The notes under the pieces: generated by a model | Database searches by the model: none | What the model saw: the letters and a program-made list of their open reading frames with translations, nothing else | Told to the model about the DNA's origin: nothing | Source: Acanthosepion esculentum | Taxonomy: Eukaryota > Mollusca > Cephalopoda > Sepiida > Sepiidae | Length of the DNA: 64,000 nucleotides | Direction: 5' to 3' | Assembly (NCBI GenBank): GCA_964036315.1 | Contig: OZ038507.1 | Coordinates: 62,229,388-62,293,387, forward strand | Part shown: one piece after another, positions 20,934 through 30,684 of the stretch | How positions within the stretch are numbered: position 1 is the first letter of the stretch | How the letters are laid out: each line of letters opens with the position of its first letter | Position numbers and translations under genes: made by a program

Positions 20934-21275
20934 TTTATCATATAGACAAAACCATTTTACTCACAACAAAGATGCAACTTGGTTTCAGTGCATTTTAACT
21001 GCACATCTACGGGTGAGGGTCGGAAATCGTTATGAACGATCCTGTTTGTAGGCAAGCCCGGATGTAAAACGTCACTTCCTTTTTCCATTTTTTGAGAAGA
21101 AAAATGTACTTAACAAAATATACCTAGAGTATCTAAGTGAAACGATAGTTGTTGTTGACAGCAGTTTGGTGTTGGGTGGGTCGGGTAGTTAATGTTGAAT
21201 GGAGTGTGGACATTCTTCCGATGATAAGCATCGGTCAAAGTTTGGGTAGGTCTTTGTTGTGAGTAAAATGGTTTT

Positions 21276-21404
21276 GACTGTCACTGGATCTAACCAACGC
21301 CTTTATCCACTGTACCATGTGTCCTCCCTTTATCCACTGTACCATGTGTCCTTGAGGACACATGGTACAGTGGATAAAGGCATTGGTTAGATCCAGTGAC
21401 AGTC
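21276..21404. repeat. 50-bp-arm palindrome made of SINE heads
   Basis: GACTGTCACTGGATCTAACC near 21276 is complemented by GGTTAGATCCAGTGACAGTC ending at 21404. The arms cover about 50 bp with a single mismatch. The spacer is an extra partial copy of the arm's inner end. The right arm is the A-box half of an HR-B tRNA-like head, so two heads face each other. Confidence 0.9.
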
Positions 21405-21690
21405 CCAAAGAGTGTGAGTTCAATACCCGGTTAAGGCAGTGGAGAACTTTCAGAGGGAAAATTAGCAGGAGATAACTGATAACTGACATCCATCAAACAT
21501 GGCTCGTGGAACTAGAACAGTCTACCCCAGTGATCGAAATAAAGGGTTCGGTTCGAAATTCCAACCACCTGAAGAAGGCCGGAGCGTACAACGGCCGAAA
21601 CGTTGTGACAAAAATGGCGACAAAGATGAGGACAATAGTCCGACTAATGTAAATACTGTACATAATACCTCATCTCAGAAATATAGACAG
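21355..21690 (+). mobile_element. HR-B SINE-like element with tRNA head and hammerhead-like module
   Basis: The head has GGACACATGGTACAGTGGAT (A-box region) and GAGTTCAATACCCGG (B-box region) about 65 bp apart. The body then runs through GCTCGTGGAACTAGAACAGT and GGGTTCGGTTCGAAATTCC to the hammerhead-like module. The tail has GACAATAGTCCGACTAATG and ends CATCTCAGAAATATAGACAG. The minus copy at 25.4-25.7 kb has the same order, so this is one element and not chance neighbours. Confidence 0.7.
21563..21609 (+). ncRNA. hammerhead-like motif (HR-B)
   Basis: Order: CAC, CTGAAGA, extra A, GGCCG-loop-CGGCC (5-bp stem II with a 9-10 base loop), GAAA, ACGT, T, GTG. CAC and GTG pair as the base of stem I. 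T at the cleavage position and the extra base after the core are expected to weaken activity compared with a canonical hammerhead. Confidence 0.45.
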
Positions 21691-21964
21691 GCATAGAATT
21701 ATCTACAGTTTCAATGCACATGACACTGTCTATATCCAATGAGACCTGGCCCAAATATAACCTAAAATACTTGTCTTTTTGTCTGTTTTCTCTCAATATC
21801 TGACGAAACTTTAATAAAAGTAAAACATATCAGATTGATATACGTTTCCTACTTGTTCTTTATTTTATCGTTCCATTGGATTCCGATCCATATTTGATCT
21901 GCATTTGATGTTTAACACATATAATAACAGTATAATGACAGTATTTTCGCATACTTTGTTTTTT

Positions 21965-22090
21965 TTTTTATCACAACGTTTCGGCCATTGTGCTCTCCGG
22001 CCTTCCTCATGTGTTCGTGGATCTTTGTAACCTACAGGGAATTCCGAACTTAACTCTTTATTTAAGGAGGTAGACTGTGCCCCTTCCACT
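21965..22090 (-). mobile_element. HR-B fragment with broken ribozyme core
   Basis: The minus strand has AAGGCCGGAGAGCACAATGG then CCGAAACGTTGTGATA, clearly HR-B. The core reads ATGAGGA instead of CTGAAGA, so the ribozyme fold is lost. The body continues with GGAATTCC-like sequence before identity fades. Confidence 0.6.
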
Positions 22091-22600
22091 AGGGATATCG
22101 CCTAGTTCTTATTTTATTTAGTACGGTTAAATTATTGCTCCACTGAGTGCAAATTCACAAACCAACGCTTTTACCCATCAAATTGTCGAGTAGGAAAATT
22201 TGCTGAAGTAAATTTAAAGCCTTACACTTAACATAACTGCTGATTAGGTTGCAACTGCTGATGCTGCTGGCTGTCGTGTTTTGACCTGCTGCTGCCCATC
22301 TTTTGATTGTTACTGCTGCGGTTGAAGGCTTTCTTTCTTTATAAGCGGCTCCCATATTGTACTTATTTCTATGCTAGGCCTATTAAAGAGGTCCCCATAG
22401 GCTAGTATATACGCAGATTGTTTCAGACGTCTAACTCTCCAGGGTTCTTCCTTGTCCTGTATCTTCACTTCATTCCACAGGGGCTGATGAGCACCCTTTT
22501 CCTTCTATACATGATCAGACATGCCTCATTTCATTGTCTAACTCTTCACTACGTCTTTTCGATGATCCTCCAGTCTTACATTTTTTTTAAGCGTATCACC
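22091..22600. other. unassigned DNA
   Basis: A GCTGCTG-rich stretch lies near 22250-22320. No gene is recognised. Confidence 0.35.
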
Positions 22601-22619
22601 CCAAGCAAGGCTGGAGGCC

Positions 22620-22857
22620 ACTATCACGCAAGGGGTTATAGAAGGGTTGAAGGAAGAGCAGATAGGAGTGGTAAAGGAGAGGATGTGGAGAAAGAGAAAG
22701 ACAGTGGATCGATCAAGGCAAGGGGGTTACAGAAGATTTGGAGCGAGAGCAGATAGGAATCAAAGGTGAAAGGATGTGGAGAAGGGAAGTGGATAGATCA
22801 AGGCAACTGGAGATGTCGATTGACGTTACACTTAAATAGTTGGAGATACTTTTAGGG
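22620..22857 (-). mobile_element. LINE 3' UTR fragment
   Basis: The complement of the 22800-22850 region, TTTAAGTGTAACGTCAATCG then ACATCTCC, matches the C-terminal CNVNRHL coding end of the 7.6-kb LINE. The rest is a duplicated purine-rich 3' UTR (two GGAGCGAGAGCAGATAGGA-like blocks, about 80 bp apart). It joins the PLE remnant directly. Confidence 0.55.
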
Positions 22858-23990
22858 GACGACTTGTTTTACCTTTATATTCTCTGCCAAAAACTGTAAG
22901 GAATCGAGTATACGCAATTCTTGGTCAGATTTTGCTTACAGTGGAACTGCTTCTGAATAGTATCCTGATGTATGGACCGTAAATCTTGTGAATCTTTTCC
23001 GGTAAGCCCTAGACAGACCGTGGCAATTTTCTGGTCATCCTGTTTGTCCCTTCTGTTCCCACCCGTAGATGCTGATGTTATCTTTGCTGACTAGTCGTTA
23101 TTCTCAAGGGTACGTTTGATGTTGATCATTTCTTCTTGGTATATGTCTGGGTAGCCACTTGTGATTTTTTTGCCCGGTCTTATAGGCATCGAACGACCCC
23201 TCTCTTCACACTGTATGGATAGTGGGAATTGAAGTTGAGGTATTATCCAGTGAAGGTTGACTTGTGATATACGGATGTTTTGAACCCATTCTCTGTGCGA
23301 GTTATTACTACACCGAGAATCGAAAGAATTAGTACACTGGATCGAAAGTCTTATTGAGTTCACATGACCCAGTAGTATTTTTACAGCTTCCTGGTGTGGC
23401 CAGAGTACTAAGGTATCATCTACGTACCTCAGCCACACTTTTGGCGATAGTGGTGCCGTTCCTACAGCTATTTCCTCGAAGTATTCCATGTATATGTTCT
23501 CCATCTCTGGTGGCAAGGGTGAACCCATAGCCAAGCCTTCTTCCTGTTGGTATATGTCAGACTCTAGTTCGAAATGTTGTCTGTACACATAACGACATTT
23601 CCATTAGATTATGTATTGGTAAATTAATACGTTCGCCCAGAGAGGGGTCTGATTCCAATCTGTTTCGAACCGCTGTCAGGAACTCTGGTGAACAGGCTTA
23701 CCACACCTAAGCTTACCATCCTATTGTTATGGATGTAGGGCCCCTTGAATCAGTTTCAGTAAGTGTTCTGAGGTTCTAACGTAGGATGAGTACTTATCTG
23801 TTAGTGGATTGAGTACATGCACTAGGAATCTACCCAGCGGGTGGCATGTTAAGCCCCTGAGGCTGATTATAGGTCTTAATAGAATATCAACTTTGTGAAT
23901 ATTGGGTAGACCGTACATGTGCGACAGCTTGCTGTAACGTGCTGTCAACTGGCTATACTTATTTAGTGCGAAGTTGTCCTTGTTTTTATT
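22858..23990 (-). pseudogene. Penelope-like element protein remnant (RT through GIY-YIG start)
   Basis: On the minus strand, from high to low coordinate: SHMYGLPNIHKVDILLRPII (fingers block with LP-x-IHK), YQQEEGLAMGSPLPPEMENI (motif B), LRYVDDTLVLWPH (catalytic YVDD, about 23416-23427), then a frame-shifted connector (KRGVVRCL-like). GLTGKDSQDLRSIHQDTIQK and NCVYSIP then mark the start of the GIY-YIG region. Several frame changes and one stop near the N-terminus make it inactive. It is the longest PLE coding remnant in the window. Confidence 0.85.
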
Positions 23991-24024
23991 TGTGACAGCT
24001 TCCTCCCAGTTTTTAGAGTCGCTT

Positions 24025-24207
24025 TGAATTCAGAGTTTTCCTTCTCCTAGACTAGTTGCTATCCAAGGCTATTTACTCATAGCTGGAAGGGGAAGACGAG
24101 GATTCATACCTTTCCCACATGAATGAATGTAAATGGATTCGACTGGAATTCGAACTTGGATCTCCGATTCCTCAGTCCAAGCCGCTATACATTACTCCAC
24201 CGTGTCT
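24025..24207 (-). mobile_element. SINE family S1
   Basis: Minus strand: GGAGTAATG head, GGAGATCCAAGTTCGAATTCC (box B region), GGGAAAGGTATGAATCC, CAGCTATGAGTAAATAGCC and an AACTAGTCTAGGAGAAGGAA tail. A TA tract adjoins its 5' side. Confidence 0.8.
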
Positions 24208-24215
24208 CTCTCTCA

Positions 24216-24408
<193 letters not shown>

Positions 24409-24511
24409 CAAACTGGGTAAAAGTAGTTATAATGCATTTCATTCGTTATGACTTCATCAAACTCAATAATGAAACTCCACTACTGTTCTATATAAAAATA
24501 CATACCGTTAA

Positions 24512-24590
<79 letters not shown>

Positions 24591-24644
24591 GAGATGATAG
24601 CAGTGAGTTTTATATGTATATATATCGGAGATGTTAGCAGTGAG

Positions 24645-24750
24645 TTTTAAAGTTGCATCCACTGACTGGGATTTGAACTTTACGACCAGGCCCAGCATGC
24701 TAGATGGTTTCAGGAGCAAGCACCCTAGCCCAGGCACGCCCAAGGACCCA
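24645..24750 (-). repeat. tRNA-like SINE head (possible)
   Basis: Minus strand GTGCCTGGGCTAGGGTGCTT and AAGTTCAAATCCCAG have A- and B-box character at about 60-bp spacing. There is a single copy in the window and no recognised body. Confidence 0.35.
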
Positions 24751-24779
24751 GAAAAATAAAAAAAATTGAGATAACATTA

Positions 24780-25400
24780 GACTAGTCTCGATCTCTGCCA
24801 CCTGGACGTGTGTTGAGTTACTTCAAATAATAACACAAGTTAGAAATTGTGCTAAAATCTAATATTAGAGGGCGTGTTTCAACCAATATAGTCTAAACGT
24901 TTCACCTTCAGGCTGGTTTTAAATTCAAACGTCTCCTTCCAGACTGGTTGTTATCTTTTACTTTTATGTGCCATATCCCTTCAGGACGTGAACGATCACG
25001 GCTCTCCATAATTTACTGTTTTTTTTTTGTGTTGTTGTTGTTGCTCTAAGTAACTTTTGACTATTTATCGTCCTTTTTTTCCCTTGTAATGCCAAGTAGG
25101 TTATTCGATGCTACTTGCCGATTTCCTTGCCTTCAGTACATCCTGTGAATGTTGAATTCCCTTTGCCTACCTTTCTTATTACTTACATTGTTTACATTAT
25201 TGTTGTGGCCTTGTTAGGGCCAGAAATAAAGAGAGGAATTGAGTTAGAAAAATATATTAACAGAATCAGTAATACAAACGAGAATGTTACAGCAAGAATG
25301 TTCAGTCCGACTGTTAGATTTGACTTACTGGAAACTTCCCTCTACAAAAGGCAGTACCTGCTCCTATTTATAGCTGCGCAGGCTCCATGCGTGCGTGAGT
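24780..25400. other. unassigned DNA
   Basis: A 95-codon frame at 25115-25402 has a hydrophobic start but no family resemblance that I can see. Its right end overlaps HR-B tail sequence. Confidence 0.3.
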
Positions 25401-25410
25401 AAATTGCCAT

Positions 25411-25718
25411 GACAATTATTCGGACTGTTACCTTCATCTTCATTGCCATATTCACAACCTTTCGGACCTTGTACGCTCCCGCCATCTTCAAGTGATTGGA
25501 ATTTCGAACCGAACCCTTTATTTCGTCCACCAGGGTAGATTGTTCTAGTTTCACCTGCCATGCCTCTTCCGGATATCTCAGTTGTTTCTCTTTAACTCAA
25601 CTCTCCAAGTTTTTCTGGTTCACCACTGCTGTAGTCTGGTATTGAACTGACAACCTTTGGGTCTAGTCACTGGATCTATCCAACGTCTTTATCCACTGGG
25701 CCATGTGTCGTTGAGGAA
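25411..25718 (-). mobile_element. HR-B element, nearly full length
   Basis: The tRNA-like head (about 25638-25718) reads CATGGCCCAGTGGATAAAGA then GTCAGTTCAATACCAGAC. The body and the hammerhead-like module at 25452-25496 follow in the same order as at 21.4-21.7 kb. Here the core is TTGAAGA and stem II has mismatches, so the ribozyme is inactive by inspection. Confidence 0.7.
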
Positions 25719-25800
25719 TATGGCAGTGAAGATAAGGATAACAGTCCGAATAATGTGAATAAAAATAATACCTCATCTCAGAGTTATAGACATATTTTCT
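25719..25800 (+). repeat. HR-B tail fragment in opposite orientation
   Basis: ATATGGCAGTGAAGATAAGG and AACAGTCCGAATAATGTGAA, ending CATCTCAGAGTTATAGACA, are the plus-strand HR-B tail. It abuts the head of the preceding minus copy, giving a head-to-tail inverted junction. Confidence 0.65.
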
Positions 25801-25864
25801 CATTACGTGTATAGAAAATTCCAGCTGTCTTCATCTCATTGTATGTATCAGTATCTTTACAGTT

Positions 25865-25985
25865 CCCTACCAAGCCTCAAGCGCTTAGTTTGTCCTATGA
25901 TTTGCGAGGGTTATTTAACCCATAACCGGGGGAAGATGGATTCATACCTTTTCAAGGGTATTTAACACGGTCTGAATTTTAACTC
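25865..25985 (-). repeat. SINE S1 fragment
   Basis: Minus strand AAGGTATGAATCCATCTTCC and CCGGTTATGGGTTAAATAAC match the S1 body. Head and tail are worn. Confidence 0.5.
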
Positions 25986-26729
25986 GTCACGCTTACCTCA
26001 CTTTCTTCGCTGATAACTCTTATGTTACTCACATATCCAACAATTTAGGATTGTGTTTCCGGTATTCTTCTAAAATCTTTTTCAATCTCTTTCACTACCA
26101 GTAGCCTTTTACATCTTAGTGGAATTATCGCCTTGGTTGGGTTGAATTGATTAAAAGAATATAAATACTGTACAAAAAAAAGTTACGACCCCCACCCTGC
26201 CGAGAATACATGGACCCTGCTGGGGAGCAAAGGCGGTCCCAGCCCTGGAAGCTGCAGTGTTCATATATTTTATGATCAATCGCTTTTCTTCAAGAAAAGA
26301 GCTTCGAAAAAGGAATCTTTCAGATTTCTCGGTCGATTCAACCTTTTCACGCTAAAAGAATTGCGTTTTAGAAAAGAAATTGATAAAGCAGTCGATATGT
26401 TGAGAAACTGTCTCCACTCCTTTCTGACAAGTCATGAGAGTGTTTTTATTCGCTCTCCCTACCCCCTATCTAACCCCCTATCCCCTCCCGTCTGCTAGCG
26501 ATTCTTTTAAGATTTTTATTTCCTCTGACTTTTCAACTGAAGCCCTCAAATTCCGGAAATAAAAGATTTTTTTTTTTTTTTTTTTTTTGGGTTTTGTTTC
26601 TTTTAACGAAACGTATAATAGAAGCAATGGAAAAATGGGGGGGGGGAATGTTGGATAAATAAAATAAAATAAACCTGTTAAAACCAAGGCTCAAAAATAC
26701 AAAAATAAATTATAATCAAAATAAATATA
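25986..26729. other. unassigned DNA
   Basis: It holds a diverged piece of the 187-bp unit near 26045-26110 and a T run at 26569-26588. No gene is recognised. Confidence 0.4.
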
Positions 26730-26767
26730 CAGGGTGATTGAAAAGTAACTCCACATTTTAAAATGTA

Positions 26768-27356
26768 GGGTGTTCCAGTAAATTGGACCGATTTTAAATA
26801 TTAATTAAGTTTAAGAGTCCAATGATTTTTTTTTCTTTTTCTTTCAGATTTAACAACTTAAGTCTTTGGCAATTACAACCATGGAAAGATTAACGATCAA
26901 ACAACGTGTTAAAGTTACTGAAGCCTATTACGAAAAATGGACATAGAACAGAAATGCATTTCGCGCACGTCTCGATTTGTTTTGCTCAACATAATCTACC
27001 AACCAAGAGTGCAAGTAGAAACGATGTAACGTTGTTGTGGAGAGGGTTCAATCCCTGCGCACGATGACGAATAGAGGTGTCTGGATTTTCGGCCATATTC
27101 TCGTGCATTGCAGCAATGTTTTCAGCTGAACGGCGTAAACGAACACGCAGTGGTGTTTTCACATCTGCTACTGAATCCAGTCTGTTTGAATTTAAGAACA
27201 ATTTTTCCAATTGCCCTCTTGAATCTTTAACACGTTGTTTGATTGAAATTGCCAAAGACTTAAGTTGTTAAATCTGAAAGAAAAAGAAAAAAAAAAATCA
27301 TTAGACGCTTAGACTTAATTCACATTTAAAATCGCTCCAAGTTATTGGAACACCCT
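26768..27356 (-). mobile_element. second mariner-like element nested in the first
   Basis: Its ends GGGTGTTCCAGTAAATTGG and (complement) AGGGTGTTCCAATAACTTGG match. The subterminal region CTTTCAGATTTAACAACTTA then AGTCTTTGGCAATT is also present in inverted form at the right, so the arms extend for well over 100 bp. The centre encodes an N-terminal transposase piece (see next entry). Confidence 0.7.
26989..27255 (-). pseudogene. mariner-like transposase N-terminal fragment
   Basis: An 89-codon frame starts MAISIKQRVKDSRGQLEKLF and continues through TPLRVRLRRSAENIAAMHEN. This resembles the helix-turn-helix linker (RR-x-x-x-x-ENI-x-x-V) of mariner-type transposases. It runs into a stop without any DDD/E catalytic region. 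Confidence 0.55.
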
Positions 27357-27804
27357 CTACTTATAGTTTATTAATTAATTAACAATAATTTTTGCAAGAA
27401 ATAGATATGAGGGGGAAAGCGTTTAGCATGAGGTTTTATTTAAAATTCGATATAGGCGACAGATTTCTCTACCAGCTTCTAGAGTCACCCAGGAATCGCA
27501 TGAAATGATTTCACCAGCAACTCTTTTGCCATGGAAGACATAGCTTCTTGTATCCGCTCTTCAAATTCTCCCAAATTCTTGGTTTGGTATCGTAGACTTG
27601 CACCTTTAACCAACCTCAAAGAAAAAAAGTCACAAGATGTTAAGTTAGGAATCCTGGCTGGCTACTCATGTATAAAATAGGGAGTTACTTTTACATCACA
27701 CGATAGTACAATAGCCTTATTATTAGATAGATAGAGCAAAACAAAGGTAAAAGAAAGGATGCAACAGAAAATATTAGCACGTTCCTTAATTCTTTATACC
27801 ATGT

Positions 27805-28030
27805 ATGTGGTGTGGTTTAATGGATAACAGCTCGAAACTAGAAATCGGAGAACCGAGTTCGAATTCCAGTCGGGTTCGTTCGGAAAGGCATGAATCCATC
27901 TTTTCTCCCTCCCCTCGGCTATGGGTTAAATCTGAGAACAGACCGGGTCTTACAGCTTTGGTTGGCAACCAGTCTCCCGCGGAAAGAAATGGCAACCTAC
28001 AGCGGGAAAATCTTCTTCCTAGTCAATCAT
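27805..28030 (+). mobile_element. SINE family S1
   Basis: GGTGTGGTTTAATGGATAAC (A box), GAGTTCGAATTCCAGTCGGG (B box), GAAAGGCATGAATCCATC, GGCTATGGGTTAAATC, AGACCGGGTC and AGAAATGGCAACCTACAGCG appear in order. The tail ends near TCAATCATGAATGG. Confidence 0.85.
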
Positions 28031-28890
28031 GAATGGAAAGAAACATAATCACCCAATCGTGTATCACGTACGGCACCGACTATAGTCATGGAGTGGAAGC
28101 GTGAAAGATGCATTCCAAAAAGTTAAGCAGTGAGAAACAGAAAAATCTCGTTAGAAACAAAGAAAAGAGGGCTGGTTTTCTATGTGATATCTTGTTAAAT
28201 CATAGCTTTAGTTTATTTTTAGACGAAGTGTATCTCTGCTTAAACTTCCTGTGGTTGACCTTCGAAGTCAGATGGAAGACAAAACTAGGAAGTCGATTTT
28301 GATTGGCTGAGCCGGCGTGTGAATGATAGGTATAGAAAAAGGGTTTTCAGTGAGTTGTTTCTTGTTCGGACAATACGCCATAACATACATCCCATTGTCA
28401 ATATATTGTGTCTATAATCTCACTCAAGATGCAGAAAATTGTTTCAATGAAGTAAGTATACATTGTCAATATATTTTACTTAATCGGAACTATTTTTCGC
28501 ATCTTGAGTGTGAAAAATGTAATTGTATATCTGGCCACTTGTATTCGAGGATGCCCGTCTACTAGGACGGCTAGCCAATCCAATCCCTTTTGCAGACGCT
28601 TGCTCGAGCGCATTTGCGTTTATTCAATACCCAATATGCGGTTTATACGGCAACTATGCTGAGCAGACCCTAGTTACAGTTTCTGGGAAAGAGCATTTTA
28701 TCATGCGTGATCAACAATTTGAACAAGGCCAGCACGCTCAACCACTCGGTCACGATGACTTGTGATTTCGTGCTAGCACAGCTATCCAATTTTACTCACA
28801 AGGCTTGTGTCAACCCGTGGTATGGTTTTCAGGCAATTTCCAAAGGTGCCGCACGCTGGCATTGACCCTTCCAGTCTGTTAACAAATCGA
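28031..28890. other. unassigned DNA
   Basis: Several short frames exist. CATTGTCAATATATT is repeated at about 28394 and 28459 with a partly inverted CTCAAGATGC/GCATCTTGAG pair around it. No gene family is recognised. Confidence 0.35.
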
Positions 28891-28892
28891 TT

Positions 28893-28962
28893 ATGGTGAG
28901 ATTCGAACCCGGGACTCATGGTCAGAATGCCAACGTTCTAACCAATCGGCCACGTGCCCATA
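28893..28962 (-). repeat. tRNA-like SINE head
   Basis: Minus strand GGGCACGTGGCCGATTGGTTAG (A box) and CCCGGGTTCGAATCTCACC (B box) lie about 50 bp apart. No complete acceptor stem can be drawn, so this is tRNA-derived but not a confident tRNA gene. Confidence 0.5.
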
Positions 28963-29019
28963 ATAGATGTAACTATAGACATATTTCATTGTATCTATAA
29001 TGTCATCTATAGGTATATA

Positions 29020-29450
29020 TGTGTTGAAGACCTAATTTTAAAGCTAATTTTAAGGGGGTTTCATCACAGAAAGGGTTTTAAATTTAGCATATGTACTGTT
29101 TCCCTGGCTACGCCGTTGACCACACTATATATCTGTTATGGGACCTTACCTATACCGACAGAGTGAATTCTTCCTGACACTATGAATACTGCGCCTCTCA
29201 AGAGAGAGGGACCAGACGGAATCGAGTCGAGCCAATAGTAGTTCACTCCAAACCAGAATGACAGTCATACTAACACCTTTCACATCTTGTATTATTATTC
29301 TGTGTAATATATCTTCGTTATTTCTACTCTTGTGTTCGTGTTGTTCTTCCTTGGTCCTAACCCTGGACCATAACAATATCCATTTACTGTAGTCCAATTA
29401 GCTTCGGAATTAGGTCTACAAAGGCCGCATGATATGCGACTATACATAAG
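29020..29450. mobile_element. MITE with TATCATGCGAC-type ends, split by an LTR
   Basis: The sequence aligns by eye with the MITE at 31.3 kb: GAAGACCTAATTTTAAAGCT, CCTGGCTACGCCGTTGACC, CATTTACTGTAGTCCAATTA and AGGCCGCATGATATGCGAC. It is interrupted after CCACACTATATATC by a 242-bp solo LTR. Confidence 0.7.
29134..29375. mobile_element. solo LTR with 5-bp target duplication
   Basis: The element starts TGTTATGGGACC and ends GGACCATAACA, so its ends are inverted (TGTTATGG...CCATAACA). ATATC flanks it on both sides (29129-29133 and 29376-29380). The uninterrupted MITE near 31.38 kb shows the empty-site arrangement. A 5-bp duplication and TG...CA ends are standard for LTR retrotransposons. No internal region remains. 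Confidence 0.85.
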
Positions 29451-29859
29451 TAAGTAGCTATATAAGGTGAAATGGAAGTTTTTTGCTTAGATTTATTGGC
29501 CAATAATAACACCACATTTCCACCCTCAAAAAGCCGTTTGTTCGATCCTACTAACCCCTATGTAAGGAATGGCGTCCACCAGTTTAATCAGAATCAATTG
29601 CCACATGTTTCGGCGAGTGGACACAAGGCCTGTTATTAGAGCATGCTATGGAGCCACACTAGCAGGTCACTGGGAGGAGCAGAATGCTGCCAACTTTCTT
29701 TAACATATTTGCATGCAGAAGATCCTGATGTTCAAGTCGACCTCGTTCAAAGCTTTGTACACAGACCGACACACAGACACACGTATATAGGTCGTCCGGT
29801 TATAAAACGTCGATTCTGCAAGCTACCCACACAAATACATTCGCAGAGCTTGTATATTA
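29451..29859. other. unassigned DNA
   Basis: A 98-codon frame (29643-29939) has no recognisable motif and runs into the Tc1 element. Not called as a gene. Confidence 0.35.
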
Positions 29860-30254
29860 CACTAGTGTTCAAAAGTTTGAGGGAACCCCTGGTAAATTTT
29901 TATATTGTCCCAAAAAGTAGTTGTTTAGTACTTAAATAAGAGAAAATTATTATACATATTTTTAAAAAAGTGAGACGCGATTTTTTTATTAGAAATTTTA
30001 CAATGGCAGTAAGAAAAAAAAAAGTGTTTTATGATTAAATTTTGCTCTCGCCAAAATATCCTCCTTTTGCCTTGGTTACTGCAGCATAATCTTTTGGCAT
30101 TCATCGCAAAAGTTTCTCAAAGTATAAGTTTGATAATTGATTGCATTTTTTTTCAATGACTCTAAGCGCTGTTTTTTCATTTTTTTTCACTTTTCTGTCA
30201 AGTTCACCCCATGCTAATTCTGATGGATGCTTCAAACATTTGAACTGTAGTGTA
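29860..30254 (-). mobile_element. Tc1-like transposon 3' remnant
   Basis: The ends ACACTAGTGTTCAAAAGTTTG and (complement) ACACTACAGTTCAAATGTTTG form inverted repeats of the Tc1 type. The minus strand codes for SELAWGELDRKVKKNEKTAL, then the IEKKCNQLSNLYFEKLL and MPKDYAAVTKAKGG blocks. This is the C-terminal end of Tc1 transposases. The catalytic region is deleted. Confidence 0.75.
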
Positions 30255-30277
30255 TATCTATATATATATATATTTTT

Positions 30278-30331
30278 GTCATCCACAGACAGACTGTTTC
30301 GCTGTTTCACAGCTCATCAGTGTGGCTAGAC
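30278..30331 (-). ncRNA. type I hammerhead ribozyme, canonical core
   Basis: Minus strand, in order: stem I 5' strand GTC-TAG-CCACA, core CTGATGA, stem II GCTG-TGAAA-CAGC, GAAA, stem III ACA-GTC-TGT (three base pairs), C (cleavage base), and stem I 3' strand TGTGG-AT-GAC. Stem I pairs five bases, then has a TAG/AT internal loop where tertiary contacts are expected, then three more pairs. All invariant hammerhead positions are present. The very short stem III is typical of PLE-associated minimal hammerheads, which often act as dimers. Confidence 0.85.
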
Positions 30332-30435
30332 GTCCGGTTGCCTCTAGCTACGATCGAAACCCGACTGATTTTGCATCAGTCGGAATCTCTACCCGCTAAG
30401 CCATCAGCGTACGGTGCGGAATGGAGGTGAATTTT
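30278..30435 (-). mobile_element. HR-A element: tRNA-like head + hammerhead, copy 1
   Basis: On the minus strand the 158-bp unit begins AAATTCACCTCCATTCCGC. The A box is TGGCTTAGCGGGTAGAG (30387-30403), followed by a perfect 9-bp hairpin (CCGACTGAT/ATCAGTCGG). The B box is GGTTTCGATCG (30351-30361). After the linker GAGGCAACCGGAC comes a type I hammerhead. A TA-rich tail (about 30250-30272) follows, shared in kind with copy 2 at 47.3 kb. The length, the hammerhead and the lack of coding sequence resemble animal retrozymes. Confidence 0.8.
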
Positions 30436-30593
30436 AGCGTGTTTTTATTTTTAGATTCTGATAAAAAGAAGTTGAAAATGCAACTGGAGTCATTAAGAAT
30501 ATTTATTTAGAGTAGCTTTAACCAGTTTTACAGTTCTATGATTTTCAAAAGTTAAATTGAGATAGAGAGATCTGTGGCTATGCCATAATATGT

Positions 30594-30595
<2 letters not shown>

Positions 30596-30684
<89 letters not shown>

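Larger units (their letters stand above)
26730..27703 (-). mobile_element. mariner element (outer), interrupted
   Basis: The left end CAGGGTGATTGAAAAGTAACTC resembles the right end (complement TGATGTAAAAGTAACTCCC). The right third encodes, on the minus strand, LTSCDFFSLRLVKGASLRYQ and LGEFEERIQEAMSSMAKELL. This is the mariner/Tc1 block after the last catalytic residue. The left part is displaced by the inner element. Confidence 0.6.

Noticed and set aside
24432..24475. TTGATGAAGTC...GAATGAAA on the minus strand as a hammerhead
   Set aside because: Stem II does not pair and the core lacks the first C. At most a very decayed copy.
28323..28765. Two overlapping 80-codon frames as small genes
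   Set aside because: No motif, no promoter or RNA evidence, and similar frames are expected by chance at this AT content.
28893..28962. Functional tRNA gene on the minus strand
   Set aside because: Box spacing is tRNA-like, but no full acceptor stem or clean anticodon loop could be drawn.
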